Position numbers and translations under genes: made by a program. A stretch of 64,000 bases of DNA. Origin: Thereva unica. Its lineage: Eukaryota > Arthropoda > Insecta > Diptera > Therevidae. Where the stretch lies: the NCBI GenBank assembly GCA_949987705.1, contig OX465283.1, forward strand, positions 3,266,207-3,330,206, in the 5' to 3' direction. A model generated the notes under the pieces. The model worked only from the letters and a program-made list of their open reading frames with translations. It did not search any database and was not told where the DNA came from. Positions 12,901 to 23,189 of this stretch are shown here, piece after piece. Each line of letters begins with the position of its first letter. The stretch's first letter is position 1.

Positions 12901-14980
12901 AATGACTTTAATAAGATTGGACGCATACCAACTGGACTGGGCGGTTTATTCCAGGCCAAAGTCCCCCCTTTTTTTCAAGGATTCTGGTTCTTCTTCTTTA
13001 AAGTCTCTACAACCTGGATCCGGCCCTGGCCTCTCCCAACAAATGTGTTGTTCACTGCAAAAGCATTGCTACTTCACACATCTGAGTCGCTTCGGACTCA
13101 CATTCCAACCAAAGGTTTTGGAGCCCCCAGCGAAAGATACGACAAAATTCGACTCCAAAACAAATCAACTCTTACATTGAACGACACAAATGTTGCTTGC
13201 CCCGTAACAATTCATTTTTCCGAGTGAGGTTATTACCCTCAAGTCAACCTTACTTGACCTTGCCTAGGACTTTTGCTTTGCGTTAGCTTCTTTTTCTACC
13301 AAAAAGGACCTTGACATTCTCATCATCCATATAAGCAAGTATACAGTTGTACAGACTGTATTGGTATTGATACACTACTCTGGACTAACGTCTTAACCTA
13401 TCCTCGTCTCTCCTTCAACATAAGCGTACTAAAAACGCTGCCCCACTTACTTCTTTCACGTAATAAAAACTAAATAAGAGATTGGAACACGGACGATAAT
13501 ATCATTGCAATGTGTGAATATCATGTTATGAAGGATCGAAATGGCTCTTGTTCCCCTGTGGATACATCTCTATCACGACCACGTAATGTGCGAGTAGAAT
13601 TTATCCCTTAGTAACCATTTCAAAAGCATGCTAAAATGTGGCATTAATTACTACCAGACGACTCCCCTAAGCTGCAGGATTGTCCTTAATGGATCGAGTC
13701 GAGTTTCTAGTTTGGTTTTGTGTATATGCGTTAACTACAACAAAAAACACTAATTTAATGCTGTTGTATTAAAACCGACATTCTTTATGGTTTAAATGGG
13801 AAAAATTATTAAAAAAACGAACCACACGAAGGAAAGCTGCAACACGGCGAAACTTCGCACCAGCATGAGACTTTTTACACAAAACAGAAATTTCATCAAA
13901 ATTAAATTTGCCTCATTTTCCCTTTGGCCTGACTGAAAACATTCCGGCGGAGAATAAACCAAAACCGAAAAAGCGTAAAAAAGCATTAAAATAAATAAAG
14001 CCAGCAAGGAGCAGCAAGGAGAGCCAGGATACCTGACCAGAATGACATTCGCATCTGATTCTGACCATCTGCATGTCCCCGTAGCCCAGGCTCTTATCCC
14101 ACCGCTGCCACCAGAATAAAAGCAACGGTGTACGTTTCAGGTGAGCCGGAGCCGCTCGCGGACATCCTAGGACGTCATATCCTTGTCGTAATATGAAGCC
14201 GTAATGAAATGTATATTCCGCCATCACATTCGCATTTTTTATTATCCCGCGGCGGCGGCGAATGGGGCGAAATTTATATGCAAATTAAATTCCTTAATTT
14301 CGGCACATTACACATTCATGTTAGGTGGTGAGAGTCTGAGACAATAAATTCACACCTGGGTAAACTGTCAAGGTGTAAGGTGTTTTGCATTTCGGTTGTG
14401 GTGCTAATTTCGCAGGATTGCTCGGCCCTGGTGGAATATTTTTTTTTTTGAGGAGGGGGAGGCTTGCTAAGTCGCAGGCCGCTCTCGGAAACAAATTGAA
14501 TTTATTTGAAGGTGTTTTTATGTTTTTCCTTTTTTCCAGGGACTGATGAATATTTTTCACTTAGCCGGTTTGCATACGTAATTGGGAAAATATGAAGAGT
14601 GCTTAGTATAATAGAGAGATTCGGATGAATTTGGAATTCGCCCGCTGTAAATGCGAAAGTTGAGAGTGGATTTTTGTTTGGAGCTCGGAAGATGATAATG
14701 ATGTGGGCCAGGGTTTCTTTTGCAGAGTCCTTGATGTCAGGATTTTTTTGTTTCCTCGGAAGTATTAATTAAATTTTGGAAAGGAAATGTCAGGGGCTAT
14801 TTTTGGTAGAACTATGATGTCTTTATGAAGTAGTCATCATATTTCATTTTTCGCAATATATGTTCACTTAGTTGATTGTCATTCCACCTAAAAGTAGGAG
14901 GAATAGATGACAGGAAGTAGCCAAATGTGTGCTACAGATTCCCTGTTCTGATTAATGAGAGTCTGCATTTCGGACAGGTC
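9970..14980. other. Long non-coding block
   Basis: No protein domain was recognised on either strand across this 5 kb. Frames such as 10727-11146 (139 codons, minus) and 12353-12682 (109 codons, minus) lack any family signature. Copies of a short dispersed motif lie at 11351-11380 and 12740-12776. The stretch 11270-11310 shares a 'ccgctagggcgttttga' segment with 40550-40570. The rest looks single-copy. Confidence 0.4.
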
Positions 14981-14990
14981 CAGATTCGGA

Positions 14991-15191
14991 CTACTCACCG
15001 GAAAAAGTTTGGTACTCTTTTTGTTCACTCATACGAGATAGATACCCTTCGCACCGGAGCCTAGCGAGTTTTATTTTTCCATAACATCTATATCGCGATA
15101 TCACTCCTAGATCTCGTGGTGGTAGTCTTCGGAATCGCCCTGCCTCACATAAGGGGCCAACAATTTTCCGAAGAATTTTCCTCTCGAACAC
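14991..15191 (-). pseudogene. LINE RT C-terminal fragment
   Basis: The frame reads FERKILRKIVGPLCEAGRFR, then IKLARLRCEGYLSRMSEQ. This is the zinc-binding-like C-terminal region of RTE-type LINE polyproteins; compare FERKVLRRIYGP in the relic at 2328-3011. It is an isolated 66-codon piece with no RT core next to it. Confidence 0.75.
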
Positions 15192-15665
15192 GGCTAAGAG
15201 CTTTTGTGGGGGTGTGGTGGTGTGCTCGGGTGTGAGCTTTATCTAGAACTCTAGAAGAAACTGAACCTGAAACAAACCAGGACATACTAACCTAAAAGCC
15301 TCAGAAGATCCCGCCCAAGATCTCTCCACCGTGAAAACTCATCCAAGACACAATAACCTACCCCAGCGAAGTTCAACAGGTGGCGCTCATATGCAAAGCT
15401 CACCACAAAAAACCATATCAGTTTTTGTAGGGGATAAAGCTCACACTAGAGCTCCCCACATCCCAACAAAACTTTAGCCAGGACACGAACGTAAATTTGG
15501 TCCAGAATCGCCATAGCATTGTTACTCATATTCCCCAATCAGAAAGTGTCCTATTATTATCGATATGATTTGTGTGACCCTTTCACGATATCATTAAGAG
15601 ATCGGGTTTTCTCCGCCTGTCGTAGACCAGGGCAGGTCTATCTAGTTTATTGAAAGAAACCCCTT

Positions 15666-15885
15666 AGGAAGCTTAGGTGTCACCCTTTCACATAAAGCAA
15701 AACCTTTGTACTAAGAGCCCGTCATGTCGTTCACGTCGTGGTACAATGTCTAGTAGTAGGCTTAGCTCGAGGATAGGAAAAGGCTATGACACGTTAAGGT
15801 TAGTCTAAAGGATGCATGAGGAAGAGGCGGTGAACGGGCTCTTGAATATTGTTAGAGTTCACCGGCTGAGCCACAACCGTCAGGG
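15666..15885 (-). mobile_element. Family D LINE, 3' untranslated fragment
   Basis: This segment aligns with the 3' end of the family D element at 29910-30060 (shared blocks: 'aagcttaggtgtcaccctt', the ATGTC / TGGTGCAATGT-type stretch, 'ggatgcatgag', and 'gaacgggctcttgaatattgtt'-like sequence). It is strongly diverged. LINE copies are usually 5'-truncated, so a lone 3' end is expected. No coding part is left. Confidence 0.6.
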
Positions 15886-15889
15886 TTAG

Positions 15890-16578
15890 CGGGAGATAGT
15901 CTCGTCGGAGTGTTATTCTTCCTGAAACAAGCTAGTCCCACTTATCATCCAACAAAGATTGTGAAGCAGACAGTACCGGACTACTAGTTACACAAGGAGG
16001 TGCACCGTCCGCTGGGTGAAGACTCGACCTAAGCGGAACTCTGGTACTTTATTATTAACCGGTTAGTTCGGTGGGATGCCGTATAATATATATTTCCCAT
16101 GGGTTCGTCTAAAAGATTTACTCCTAGTTAGGCAATTTATCTGCTTTTTCTTTACCCACGATGATCCTGTGATCCGGTAACCTCTATCCAACGAAGAGAG
16201 CCCCTTTTAAGAGTGCTCGATCAGCGCTTGCTCATTAGATAGACCCGCCTAGTGCCTTGATAGCCGCTTGAATATGGGATATACGTATAACTCTGGATTT
16301 TAGCCATGGGGTCCTCTGTATTGGTAGAAATGGTTTGAAGGTTGCTAGGAATGCCTGGAATGCAATGGCTGAATTAGGAAGGAACAAGCATGTTTGAAGG
16401 TTCACCGAGGGGTAGAAAACTACAGCTCCTACATACGTTAGTAATAAGTGAATGGAACTACGTCATACATAGCTCTTGTTAGGTTGGCAATTTTTTCATT
16501 CCTTTCTGGTAGGGTAGGGGATCCAGGCCCGCCACATAATTTTGCGGGGCCTGGGGCTAAAATATGATTTGGGCTCCC

Positions 16579-16611
<33 letters not shown>

Positions 16612-17830
16612 GTGAGTATGGGGCAACTACCGCGGCCAAGTTAGGCATATTGTCCACCTACTCCAGGAACGGAAAAGACTGTATGCCCTCCGAAAGATAA
16701 CAGGAAGGTTTTTAGTGACTGGACTTGAGTGGGGCTCATAAGCTCTCTGATAAACGTTCTTCTTCTAAGTCAGATCAAAGCAGGATAATAACAGAGCACA
16801 TGCGTGGAAGTCTTTTCGCCTTTTGCCGGCACTCGGTCTCTTATGAAACAGTCCTAGGTTGTAGGTGTGATACCATAGCCATAAATGTCCGGTCAATTAT
16901 TCCATCAACAGCCTAAGGTTGGAATGAATGGCCAATTGAAGGTTTAAAAGACGTAAATGCTCATTTAACCATGTTCTGGTCGAAGATATTCCGGGCTCCG
17001 AGAATGAGGGTCTGGACTGTACCTAACATACCGGGAATAAGCGGTCTGGCAGATTGACCTCGTGCTCGCAGCAGGCACCTAAGTGTTTTGAGATGTGGAG
17101 AGGTTAAAGGTGTATGAATCACCCTGGTTTTTGAGGAAACCCACTCCGTTGAAGGAGTCTTTGGAGAAGAGCTTTTGGAGTCTAATTTCCTGTGGTAGAG
17201 TCTGCATGTTCTCAAACTCTGCCTTCAGGCAGTACTTTTGGGTATGGGAGTTTTAATTTTTTTGGGTTTCAATCTATTTTCGGCTCCCCTCTGCTTTTGC
17301 GGACCGAGGCCTCTTTGTGGCGGACCTGGGTGCATCTGGATATCGAAACCTAAGTTGAAATTCAGATTCGATGTCAGGTTATCATATGACTCATGCACCA
17401 TTCCAATATTGCTGAATCTATACCTCTTCTTAACCCACTTCTCATAGACTCAGAGTCATGCCATTGATTCTATAGGGACTGTTTACAGACCCTCATAACT
17501 TCAAGAAAAGCAATTCTTTGGGTGTGGCCTAGTTATATTATTTATGCGGAAGAGTTGTAGAGAGAAGCTTTCCGAATCCGGATCACTATATCGTTGTCAG
17601 AAGCGACTGCCTTTATCCTGTCCTGTCTTGGTCGATTCAGCACAGAGTTCTGCAATAGTTTATGAGTTGACCCGAAATTGATCTTGGTGTAACAAGACCT
17701 GTGCAGTAGCATGGGTTTGGGATAGCTGACGTAGAACTCGGTCAATTTGAAGTCTCAACTCCTCTAGAAGATCTGCTTACTAGTTCATCGGGATAGGGTT
17801 TAGGTATTGCTTAACTTATTTGTGGAGGTC
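15890..17830. other. Non-coding block with simple repeat
   Basis: No domain was recognised. An open minus-strand stretch at about 17070-17225 reads EFENMQTLPQEIRLQKLF without a family match. A run of TTA triplets occurs at 16579-16611. Similar 'gcccgccac / ggcggacctggg' stretches near 16520 and 17320 may be diverged ends of an old DNA transposon, but I could not define it. Confidence 0.35.
16579..16611. repeat. (TTA)n microsatellite
   Basis: About eleven uninterrupted TTA triplets. Confidence 0.95.
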
Positions 17831-17834
17831 GTTT

Positions 17835-18062
17835 TTAGTCTGGGCATCGACATCCAATTGGAGCACGCTTGAAGTTCGATTTATTTGTTTCTAGAGTTAC
17901 AGTGGCATTTCGTCCTGGTATACCCCCATGAATGTATGCACATTTCCTGCAATAGTTGGAATACTGTGCGATAACCCCCACTGGCGTCACCATTGTACGT
18001 AAATTCCCACCGGGCTCCATTAACGAATTGAAATCCAAACCATTATCGCAGACAGATAACAA
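17835..18062 (-). other. Small Cys-containing open frame, unrecognised
   Basis: A 75-codon frame with five cysteines, ending in KRAPIGCRCPD and containing YSNYCRKCAY. A C-x-C close to the C terminus is seen in several small secreted insect protein families, but there is no signal peptide, no clear splice acceptor and no match I can name. It may well be chance. The neighbouring minus frame 17542-17745 is equally unplaced. Confidence 0.12.
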
Positions 18063-19384
18063 AAATTCCAGTTATTACTAAAATAATTAACAATTCACGA
18101 ACGAAAAAAAAATTCCCCCATTCTCAGCACCGCAAGCACTGTCGGGGGTCTAGAAACTACAGTTTAACCTCAAATTTCAATCCAATTACACTATATAATT
18201 TGAACGCCCCTCGTGGTGATGGTGGTGGTGTATTCTCTGATTGCAACATGCCCCGAAATGCCTACAAAGCGGGATCCTGTCCCCAGGCTGTGGTCGTTGC
18301 CTGACGGGTGTTTAATTTGGATACCAGCCACTTTTTGCCTCTGTTTAAACTGCCATTCCGCTGTTTTATTTAACCTCCACCCATCCGGTTCCTGAGTCCC
18401 CAGGATTGCGGGTCATGATATTCCATTCCAGGACAGATGGAGGAGCGCACACCCAGCCAGCCACTTGTACGTCCTAATTTTCAGTACATACACCCAACAG
18501 CCAACACCACATCCATATGCAAATATGTGTACAAGGTACCGGGGGCGGGGGGATGGTGTCTTTTGGTGCTAGGTGGCATGGGATGCAGCAGCACCCCCCG
18601 GCCGGCCCATTCTCGTCGCCCCCAGCCCGAACAGGAAAAAAGGATCCTGGAGAGTCTTTTATTATATTTTTAATAAAACGATTCCCCTTTAGGGCTCCGC
18701 AGGCGGGGGTGTTTGATGTTTTCACATCTGTTGAATGCCAAAAGAGCATTCGTTATTAGGTCTATTAAACTGGCGGGGATGAATTAAGGCAGGACTCTCT
18801 CTCTGTGTCGGCAACATGAAACAGGGACATGAATATATCCTTGCATGGCAATTGAGTTGTGAGAAGAAGAAGACCGAACGAACACAGCTACAACAACAAC
18901 AACGCCAGCGCGAAACAATGTCTATTAAATAATTCCATGGGGGGTTCAGGCTTCAACAATGCACGGCGGAAATGTTTTGGGTGGAGGAGGAGACTCAATT
19001 GTTCATCGCAGAACGCGATCCTTGCAGGCGGATATAATGATATTTAAAATGAGCACCGGATGCCACGTCGACGGCGTCTCTGTCTGGGAAGTTAACCTGT
19101 TCGAGAGTGAGCCTTAATTTAAAACATGCAAAAAAACAAGGAAACGGGTGGCGGCAGCATAATTCCAGAGACACAGCCTCAATCACATACACTAATGTTA
19201 TAGCAACGCGCATTTGTTCGGTTAAGGATTCGAATTTCTAATAAAATTGTTAAGGAGGAATTTCTAATTAAAATCCTTAAAGGCGCCTTTTATGATGTGA
19301 AAGAAAACCAGAACCAGGCCTTGTTTAAACCCTGTTGAAGCATGGAACAGACACAGGACGCACAGACTTCCTTTTCTTTCTTTA
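18063..19384. other. Non-coding block with GC-rich island
   Basis: No gene was seen. The block contains a GC-rich patch at about 18535-18640 within AT-rich surroundings and CAA repeats near 18890-18905. It appears single-copy in the window. Confidence 0.4.
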
Positions 19385-19604
19385 CGCTCCATTAATCCGT
19401 CATGGAACATAAGGTAGAGACAGCTGCCCTCCAGCGGACTCTGTAATACGCGACAGCTCCGGCCAGGATCTCCCAGTTGTTGCGGCTTCTGCTAGTAGGT
19501 CCTCCTCCTCGTTGTTCTAGGTCTACCGACTCGACGGGATTCTTGCGGATTCCAGTCAAGAGCCTGTTTGGCTAGATTTTCGTTTTCGCGTCGCCAGGTG
19601 TAGC
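19385..19604 (-). pseudogene. Family A C-terminal tail
   Basis: After the hAT-like insertion the minus strand reads WRRENENLAKQALDWNPQ, then RRVGRPRTT and YYRVRWRAAV. WNPQGxRxxGRPxxTWRR followed by xxRVRWRxxV is the usual end of these LINE proteins. Some stops interrupt it. A related stretch is at 27390-27575. Confidence 0.8.
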
Positions 19605-19689
19605 CATGGCCGGCGCTTGGTTTTCTTGCGCCCGGTGCAGCATGCCATATTGCGCCCCCATTAGCTGTTCATTTGTTACAGCAGTGAAG

Positions 19690-19805
19690 GTCAATGGAAA
19701 AAGTTCTTTTAATATATGAAAATGGAGGCACGGAATTTTTTTTTTCGAAGTTATTTTAATTTCTGAAATTGCGCCCGGTGCAAGTGCATCATTTGCACCT
19801 ATGAA
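19690..19805. repeat. Internal direct repeat, copy 1
   Basis: Shares 'cttttaatatatgaaaatg', 'gcgcccggtgcaagtgca' and 'catttgcacctatgaaa' with 20215-20335, in the same orientation, inside the hAT-like element. Confidence 0.85.
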
Positions 19806-20214
19806 ACCTTGTGTCCAATCAGCATTTGCTTTGCGATCTTGCCTTTATGCTATGGTTTGCTTGTGCTTTAACTTCACAAAACTCTTCCACTAATGCTGTT
19901 TCTTTAAGCTTCGTACTGATTAAGCTTCTGGTAGATGGCCTTCGGCGCCACTCCCACAATTCTTCACATATCTACCAACCTCATCATCTGTTCTAGGATG
20001 TTTTTCGAGTAGTACTTCCCTAGCTGTTTCAAGCAAGCAATCCTAGGCTCTGCAAATTTATAGACTATAATAAAGGTCCCTATGTCGTCCTCCAAGCCTT
20101 CATATTTCAAGGGATATTCGGTGGTCACTCAACTGCCGGTCAAGAATGGAAAAACGACGAAAACAGGCATTGAAATAGAATTGATTGGCCCCACCTTGCA
20201 AAGAACAATTGAAA

Positions 20215-20335
20215 AAGACACAAAAAGTCTGTGCAGTTCCTTTAATATATGAAAATGAAGGCACTTTTTTAATATTTTTTCGAAGTGCTCCGTGTAATTG
20301 CGCCCGGTGCAAGTGCACCATTTGCACCTATGAAA
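20215..20335. repeat. Internal direct repeat, copy 2
   Basis: Second copy of the repeat at 19690-19805. It lies next to the right terminal inverted repeat, so the first copy may derive from an internal duplication or from nested insertion of a relative. Confidence 0.85.
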
Positions 20336-20355
20336 GCGCCGCCCCTGGGTGTGGC

Positions 20356-20702
20356 CAACCCAATTTCATTTCCTTCGTCTGATTTGGTCGTCTATCCTTT
20401 CTTGGCCGGCACGGCGCCATAGTTTTTCGTTTGAACTTCTATCCTGCCAGCGGATTTTTAGGATACGACGCAGGCATCTGTTGATGAAGACTTGCAGGGG
20501 CCCTGTGATGAATTGGGTGACTTTCCATGTTTCGCAGCCGTACAAAAAGAACTGCTTTAACTTTGGAACTGACATCTTCTTCTGCACCACCATTTTCGGT
20601 AATAACACTACCGTGGTAGCAGTATTTATTTACCAGTTCCACGTCACGTTTATTCAGCGCAGTTTGTAGAATGGTGTTTGCATTTATCCTCAAAAAAGTT
20701 CC
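20356..20702 (-). pseudogene. Family A RT thumb and C-terminal domain
   Basis: Beyond the TTAA insertion the protein resumes with LRINAN, then ELVNKYCYHGSVITENGG, YGCETWKVTQ and FINRCLRRILKIRW, ending with WVGHT at the hAT-like insertion. These are the standard C-terminal blocks of RTE-type LINEs. A frameshift lies near 20530, between the block containing YHGSVITENGG and the block containing YGCETW. Confidence 0.85.
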
Positions 20703-20706
20703 TTAA

Positions 20707-21402
20707 CGCGGTTTGCGGGTAGAGTGAGTTAGGAGAAATCGTCACGTAAGAAAATGCGGTATTCTGTGTATGTATGCGTGCGAGTATCGATCCCAGTAGG
20801 CAATTTACGAATTTACGAAATCAGAATGCAGTGCAGTGAAGAAATGGTGATTATCGAGGATAGATGCTTATGCTTTCTTATTGAAGTGAATGGAATCTCC
20901 CTCTCTGTCTCTGTAGCAACTTGACACGGGTGTCATATGCAAAGGCTTCATAAGTAGAATACAATAGGCTATATCGTTAGATCCACGGCGGCCACCTCAA
21001 GAGGGAGGAGTACTATGTTCGTCAGAACCCGTTCGACATGGGTATCAAATGAAAGGGAATGATAAGTACAATGTAATAAGCAATATAGTATCCTCAATAT
21101 ATCATTAGATCCATGGCGGCTACCTCAAGAGCTTGGATTCCGTTTTCTTCACAACACCCTCAACATCTTAATCAAATGAACGGGCATCATAAGTAGAATG
21201 CAATAGGCTATATCGTTAGATCCATAGCGGCCATCTCAAGGGGGCTGATTACCATTTTCTTCACAACCCCTTCGACATGATATCAAGTAAAAATAAATAA
21301 AATATACAGATTTTATTTGGAGTTATATTCGCAATTGTAGAAAAATCGTAAGAAACTTCGTTCCAGACGGGGGTCCCATGACCGCCCCTGTCACCGACCG
21401 CC
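20707..21402. mobile_element. TTAA-flanked element carrying a tandem array
   Basis: The element is flanked by TTAA at 20703-20706 and 21403-21406. On the minus strand the LINE codons on the two sides are those expected next to each other at an Ala-Gly-Leu-Arg-Ile-Asn segment, so the insertion was at that TTAA; 13 additional bases lie on the left side. The ends are weakly inverted (GCGGT followed by G-rich sequence on both). The interior holds about three tandem units of 112-127 bp. TTAA duplication is known for piggyBac and Kolobok transposons; no transposase is visible, so the superfamily is open. Confidence 0.65.
20925..21290. repeat. Tandem repeat, about 115 bp unit, three copies plus part
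   Basis: Anchor words recur: 'ataagtagaat' near 20950 and 21188 with a variant at 21062, 'gttagatccacggcggccacctc' and variants near 20977, 21105 and 21217, and 'cgacatgggtatcaaatgaa' near 21034. The middle unit has a 15 bp insertion. A single diverged unit lies elsewhere at 40960-41080. Confidence 0.85.
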
Positions 21403-21439
21403 TTAAGCCTGCTGGACTACTTTCTGTTGCCAAATTGTT

Positions 21440-22190
21440 TCACATGTTTTTCAGGTCCTGATGTTGTGGGCCAGCAAACAGATATCATCCGCGTAGTTCA
21501 GATCCTTAAGGCGGTTTAGCAAACCCCATTGCATGCCGCCTAGAGCGCCGACAAGGATGTCATTTATTACTACAAGAAATAGTAAAGGCGAAAGTAGACA
21601 TCCTTGTGGTACTCCTGAACTCACCTCAAAGCTGTCGGATAATTTTCCATTATGGAGAACTCTGCCTTTGGAATTGTTGTTTAGGGCTTTTATCAATTCT
21701 ATTATTTTATCAGGCAGTCCACGTCGCCGTAGTGCCTGCCAAATGAAGCTCCTATTAACCGAGTCGAACGCTTTCTCATAGTCTACGAAAGCAAGGTAAA
21801 GGGGGGATCGGAATTCAGTAAACTGCTCCACTATTATTCTCAATCGATATGATCAATCATGAGCGGCCCTTCCTGAATCCGGCCTGCTGTCTCCTAAGCG
21901 TTCGGTGTACTACCTCTCTTATCCTAGATAGTAATACATGGGACAAAATTTTGCCCTCAGTAGATAATAAATAGATGCCTCTTCAGCTGTCGCATATTGT
22001 TAGGTCCCCCTTTTTTGGTATTTTGACTATGATACCTTCCGTCCAATCCTGCGGAAAGGTACAGGTGTTTCATGCTATTTCCAGGATTGGCTGAAGCGCA
22101 TCTGCTATGAGGCTTGAATCGGCTTTCAACAATTCTGGCGGGATGACATCTTTTCCAGCTGCTTTCATCAACCAACCGATGATATGCGCT
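21440..22190 (-). pseudogene. Family A reverse transcriptase core
   Basis: The minus strand reads AAGKDVIPPELLKAD near 22150, then PQDWTEGIIVKIPKKGDL near 22040. The uninterrupted frame 21451-21843 carries LAFVDYEKAFDSVNR (first catalytic Asp, residue 21), SGVPQGCLLSPLLF (residues 76-89) and NYADDICLL (YADD at residues 117-120). The palm active site is therefore intact in this stretch even though the gene is broken around it. The frame stops at the left edge because of the TTAA-flanked insertion at 20707-21402. Confidence 0.9.
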
Positions 22191-22385
22191 TGGCGTAGCG
22201 AGGAAAGACTAGCGAAGGCTATGACAGAAGGAATCAGGAATGTAAAGAGGGGAGAAGAAAGAAGGAAAGTAATGTGGGTGGAAAGTGGAAAAAGCGAAGG
22301 ACCGTTGCGCTGGCCGGGATTCGACCCCGGGACCTCAGGGATAGTAGTCAGGCGCCTTACACTTAGACTACCGAGGCCCCATTGT
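22190..22385 (-). mobile_element. tRNA-derived SINE inside family A
   Basis: On the minus strand from 22385 the sequence starts GGGGCCTCGGTAGTCTAAGT, resembling the acceptor and D-arm region of a tRNA. Then comes a perfect T-arm: CCGGG, loop GTCGAAT, CCCGG. This gives a recognisable internal B box for RNA polymerase III. The body then runs into a pyrimidine-rich tail. The T-arm loop has G at the first position instead of the usual T and the anticodon arm is poor, so this is a SINE head and not a working tRNA gene. I could not find a target-site duplication; family A has lost some codons at this point. Confidence 0.7.
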
Positions 22386-22956
22386 TACGGGTGTTCAGAG
22401 GTTCCTGTGTAAGTGAACCATTCAGGGCGCTGAAGAAATACTCTCTCCATCTTTGGAGTTGCTCCTCGTCGCTGCACAGCACCCTTCCATCCGCACTCTT
22501 AACGGCATGCATTTTAGTAGAGTGCTTTCGCGAGAGCTGTTTAGTGATTTGATACAGCACCTTACTGTTGCCCGTGTTTGCCGCGATTTCCGCTTTTCCT
22601 GCGAGCTCATTTATCTGCTGCCTTTTATCACGCCGGACACTTCTCTTAATCTCCCGGTGTAATTGGGAGTATTCCCTTTCAAGTTGGTGACGTCTTTCGG
22701 GGTCGCTTGTAGAGTTTACGTCATTTTTGAGGGCCCTTCAGCGTTCTATTTTTTACCAGGTTGTGTCCGAGATCCTCTGTTGCTGGTTTCTTTGAACATA
22801 ACCGGTGCTCGTTTCCGCAGCCATCAATATAGCGCCCTTTGTCGTACTCTACAGCTCTTCAACAATTGTGTCGTCAGAAACGATTTGCTGGTTTAATATT
22901 TGTTGCAGGTTTCCAGCAAATTCTCGCTTTTTAACGGTCTCCCGCAGAAGATCTAC
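22386..22956 (-). pseudogene. Family A endonuclease-RT linker
   Basis: Minus-strand frames read VDLLRETVKKREFAGNLQ just after the SINE target site, then KAEIAANTGN, LYQITKQLSRKHSTKMHAVK and LQRWREYFFSALNGSL (22363-22560). The segments LYQITKxL and QRWxEYFxxLLN are typical of the region in front of RT domain 1 in RTE-type LINEs. The linker ends abruptly at the tRNA-derived SINE near 22385. Confidence 0.75.
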
Positions 22957-22970
22957 GTTAAACTGTCTAC

Positions 22971-23136
22971 TTCTTTCTTCTTTGATTCGTTAGCTGGCGG
23001 TCCGAGCGGGACGTCCCCGCAACGGATACGCTGCTGTCGGCGCCGCTTTAAAAAAAGGTTTCTTGCCTAATTTTTTCGGTCAGTTCGGCAGGTCGACCAC
23101 CCTCACACCCTGGACTTGGGATCAGGCGACGGCGGA
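22971..23136 (-). mobile_element. Short SINE-like element with 14 bp target duplication
   Basis: It is flanked by GTTAAACCGTCTAC at 23137-23150 and GTTAAACTGTCTAC at 22957-22970, a 14 bp direct repeat with one mismatch. On the minus strand its 5' half matches the 5' region of the family B LINEs at 25030 and 62310 (CCGTCGCCTGATCCCAAG, CCAGGGTGTG, GTCGACCTGCCGAA), including a B-box-like GATCCCAAGTCC. Its 3' half is GC-rich and ends in a CAAAGAAGAAAG-type tail, and recurs alone at 44938-45012. Removing the insert with one duplication copy would bring adjacent family A codons together, so the boundaries are reliable. Confidence 0.85.
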
Positions 23137-23189
23137 GTTAAACCGTCTACGGTTTCTAGCATCGTGTTGAATGTTTCTGATTGCGACGA

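Larger units (their letters stand above)
19605..20347. mobile_element. hAT-like non-autonomous element, 743 bp
   Basis: The ends form imperfect terminal inverted repeats: the left begins CATGGCCGGCGCTT and the right, read inwards on the other strand, begins CAGGGGCGGCGCTT. They are flanked by an 8 bp direct repeat, GGTGTAGC at 19597-19604 and GGTGTGGC at 20348-20355 (one mismatch). An 8 bp duplication and CAGGGGCGGC-type ends are typical of hAT elements. The interior holds a direct repeat of about 115 bp (19690-19805 and 20215-20335). No transposase was recognised, so it would have needed a helper. It sits within the codons for the Gly-His-Thr segment of family A. Confidence 0.8.

Noticed and set aside
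17835..18062. Secreted cystine-rich peptide (IL-17- or Spaetzle-like)
   Set aside because: Cysteine spacing does not fit those families and no signal peptide or exon boundary is visible; kept only as an unrecognised frame.
22315..22385. Possible tRNA gene
   Set aside because: T-arm is good but the anticodon arm and D-arm do not fold well and the sequence continues into a SINE body.
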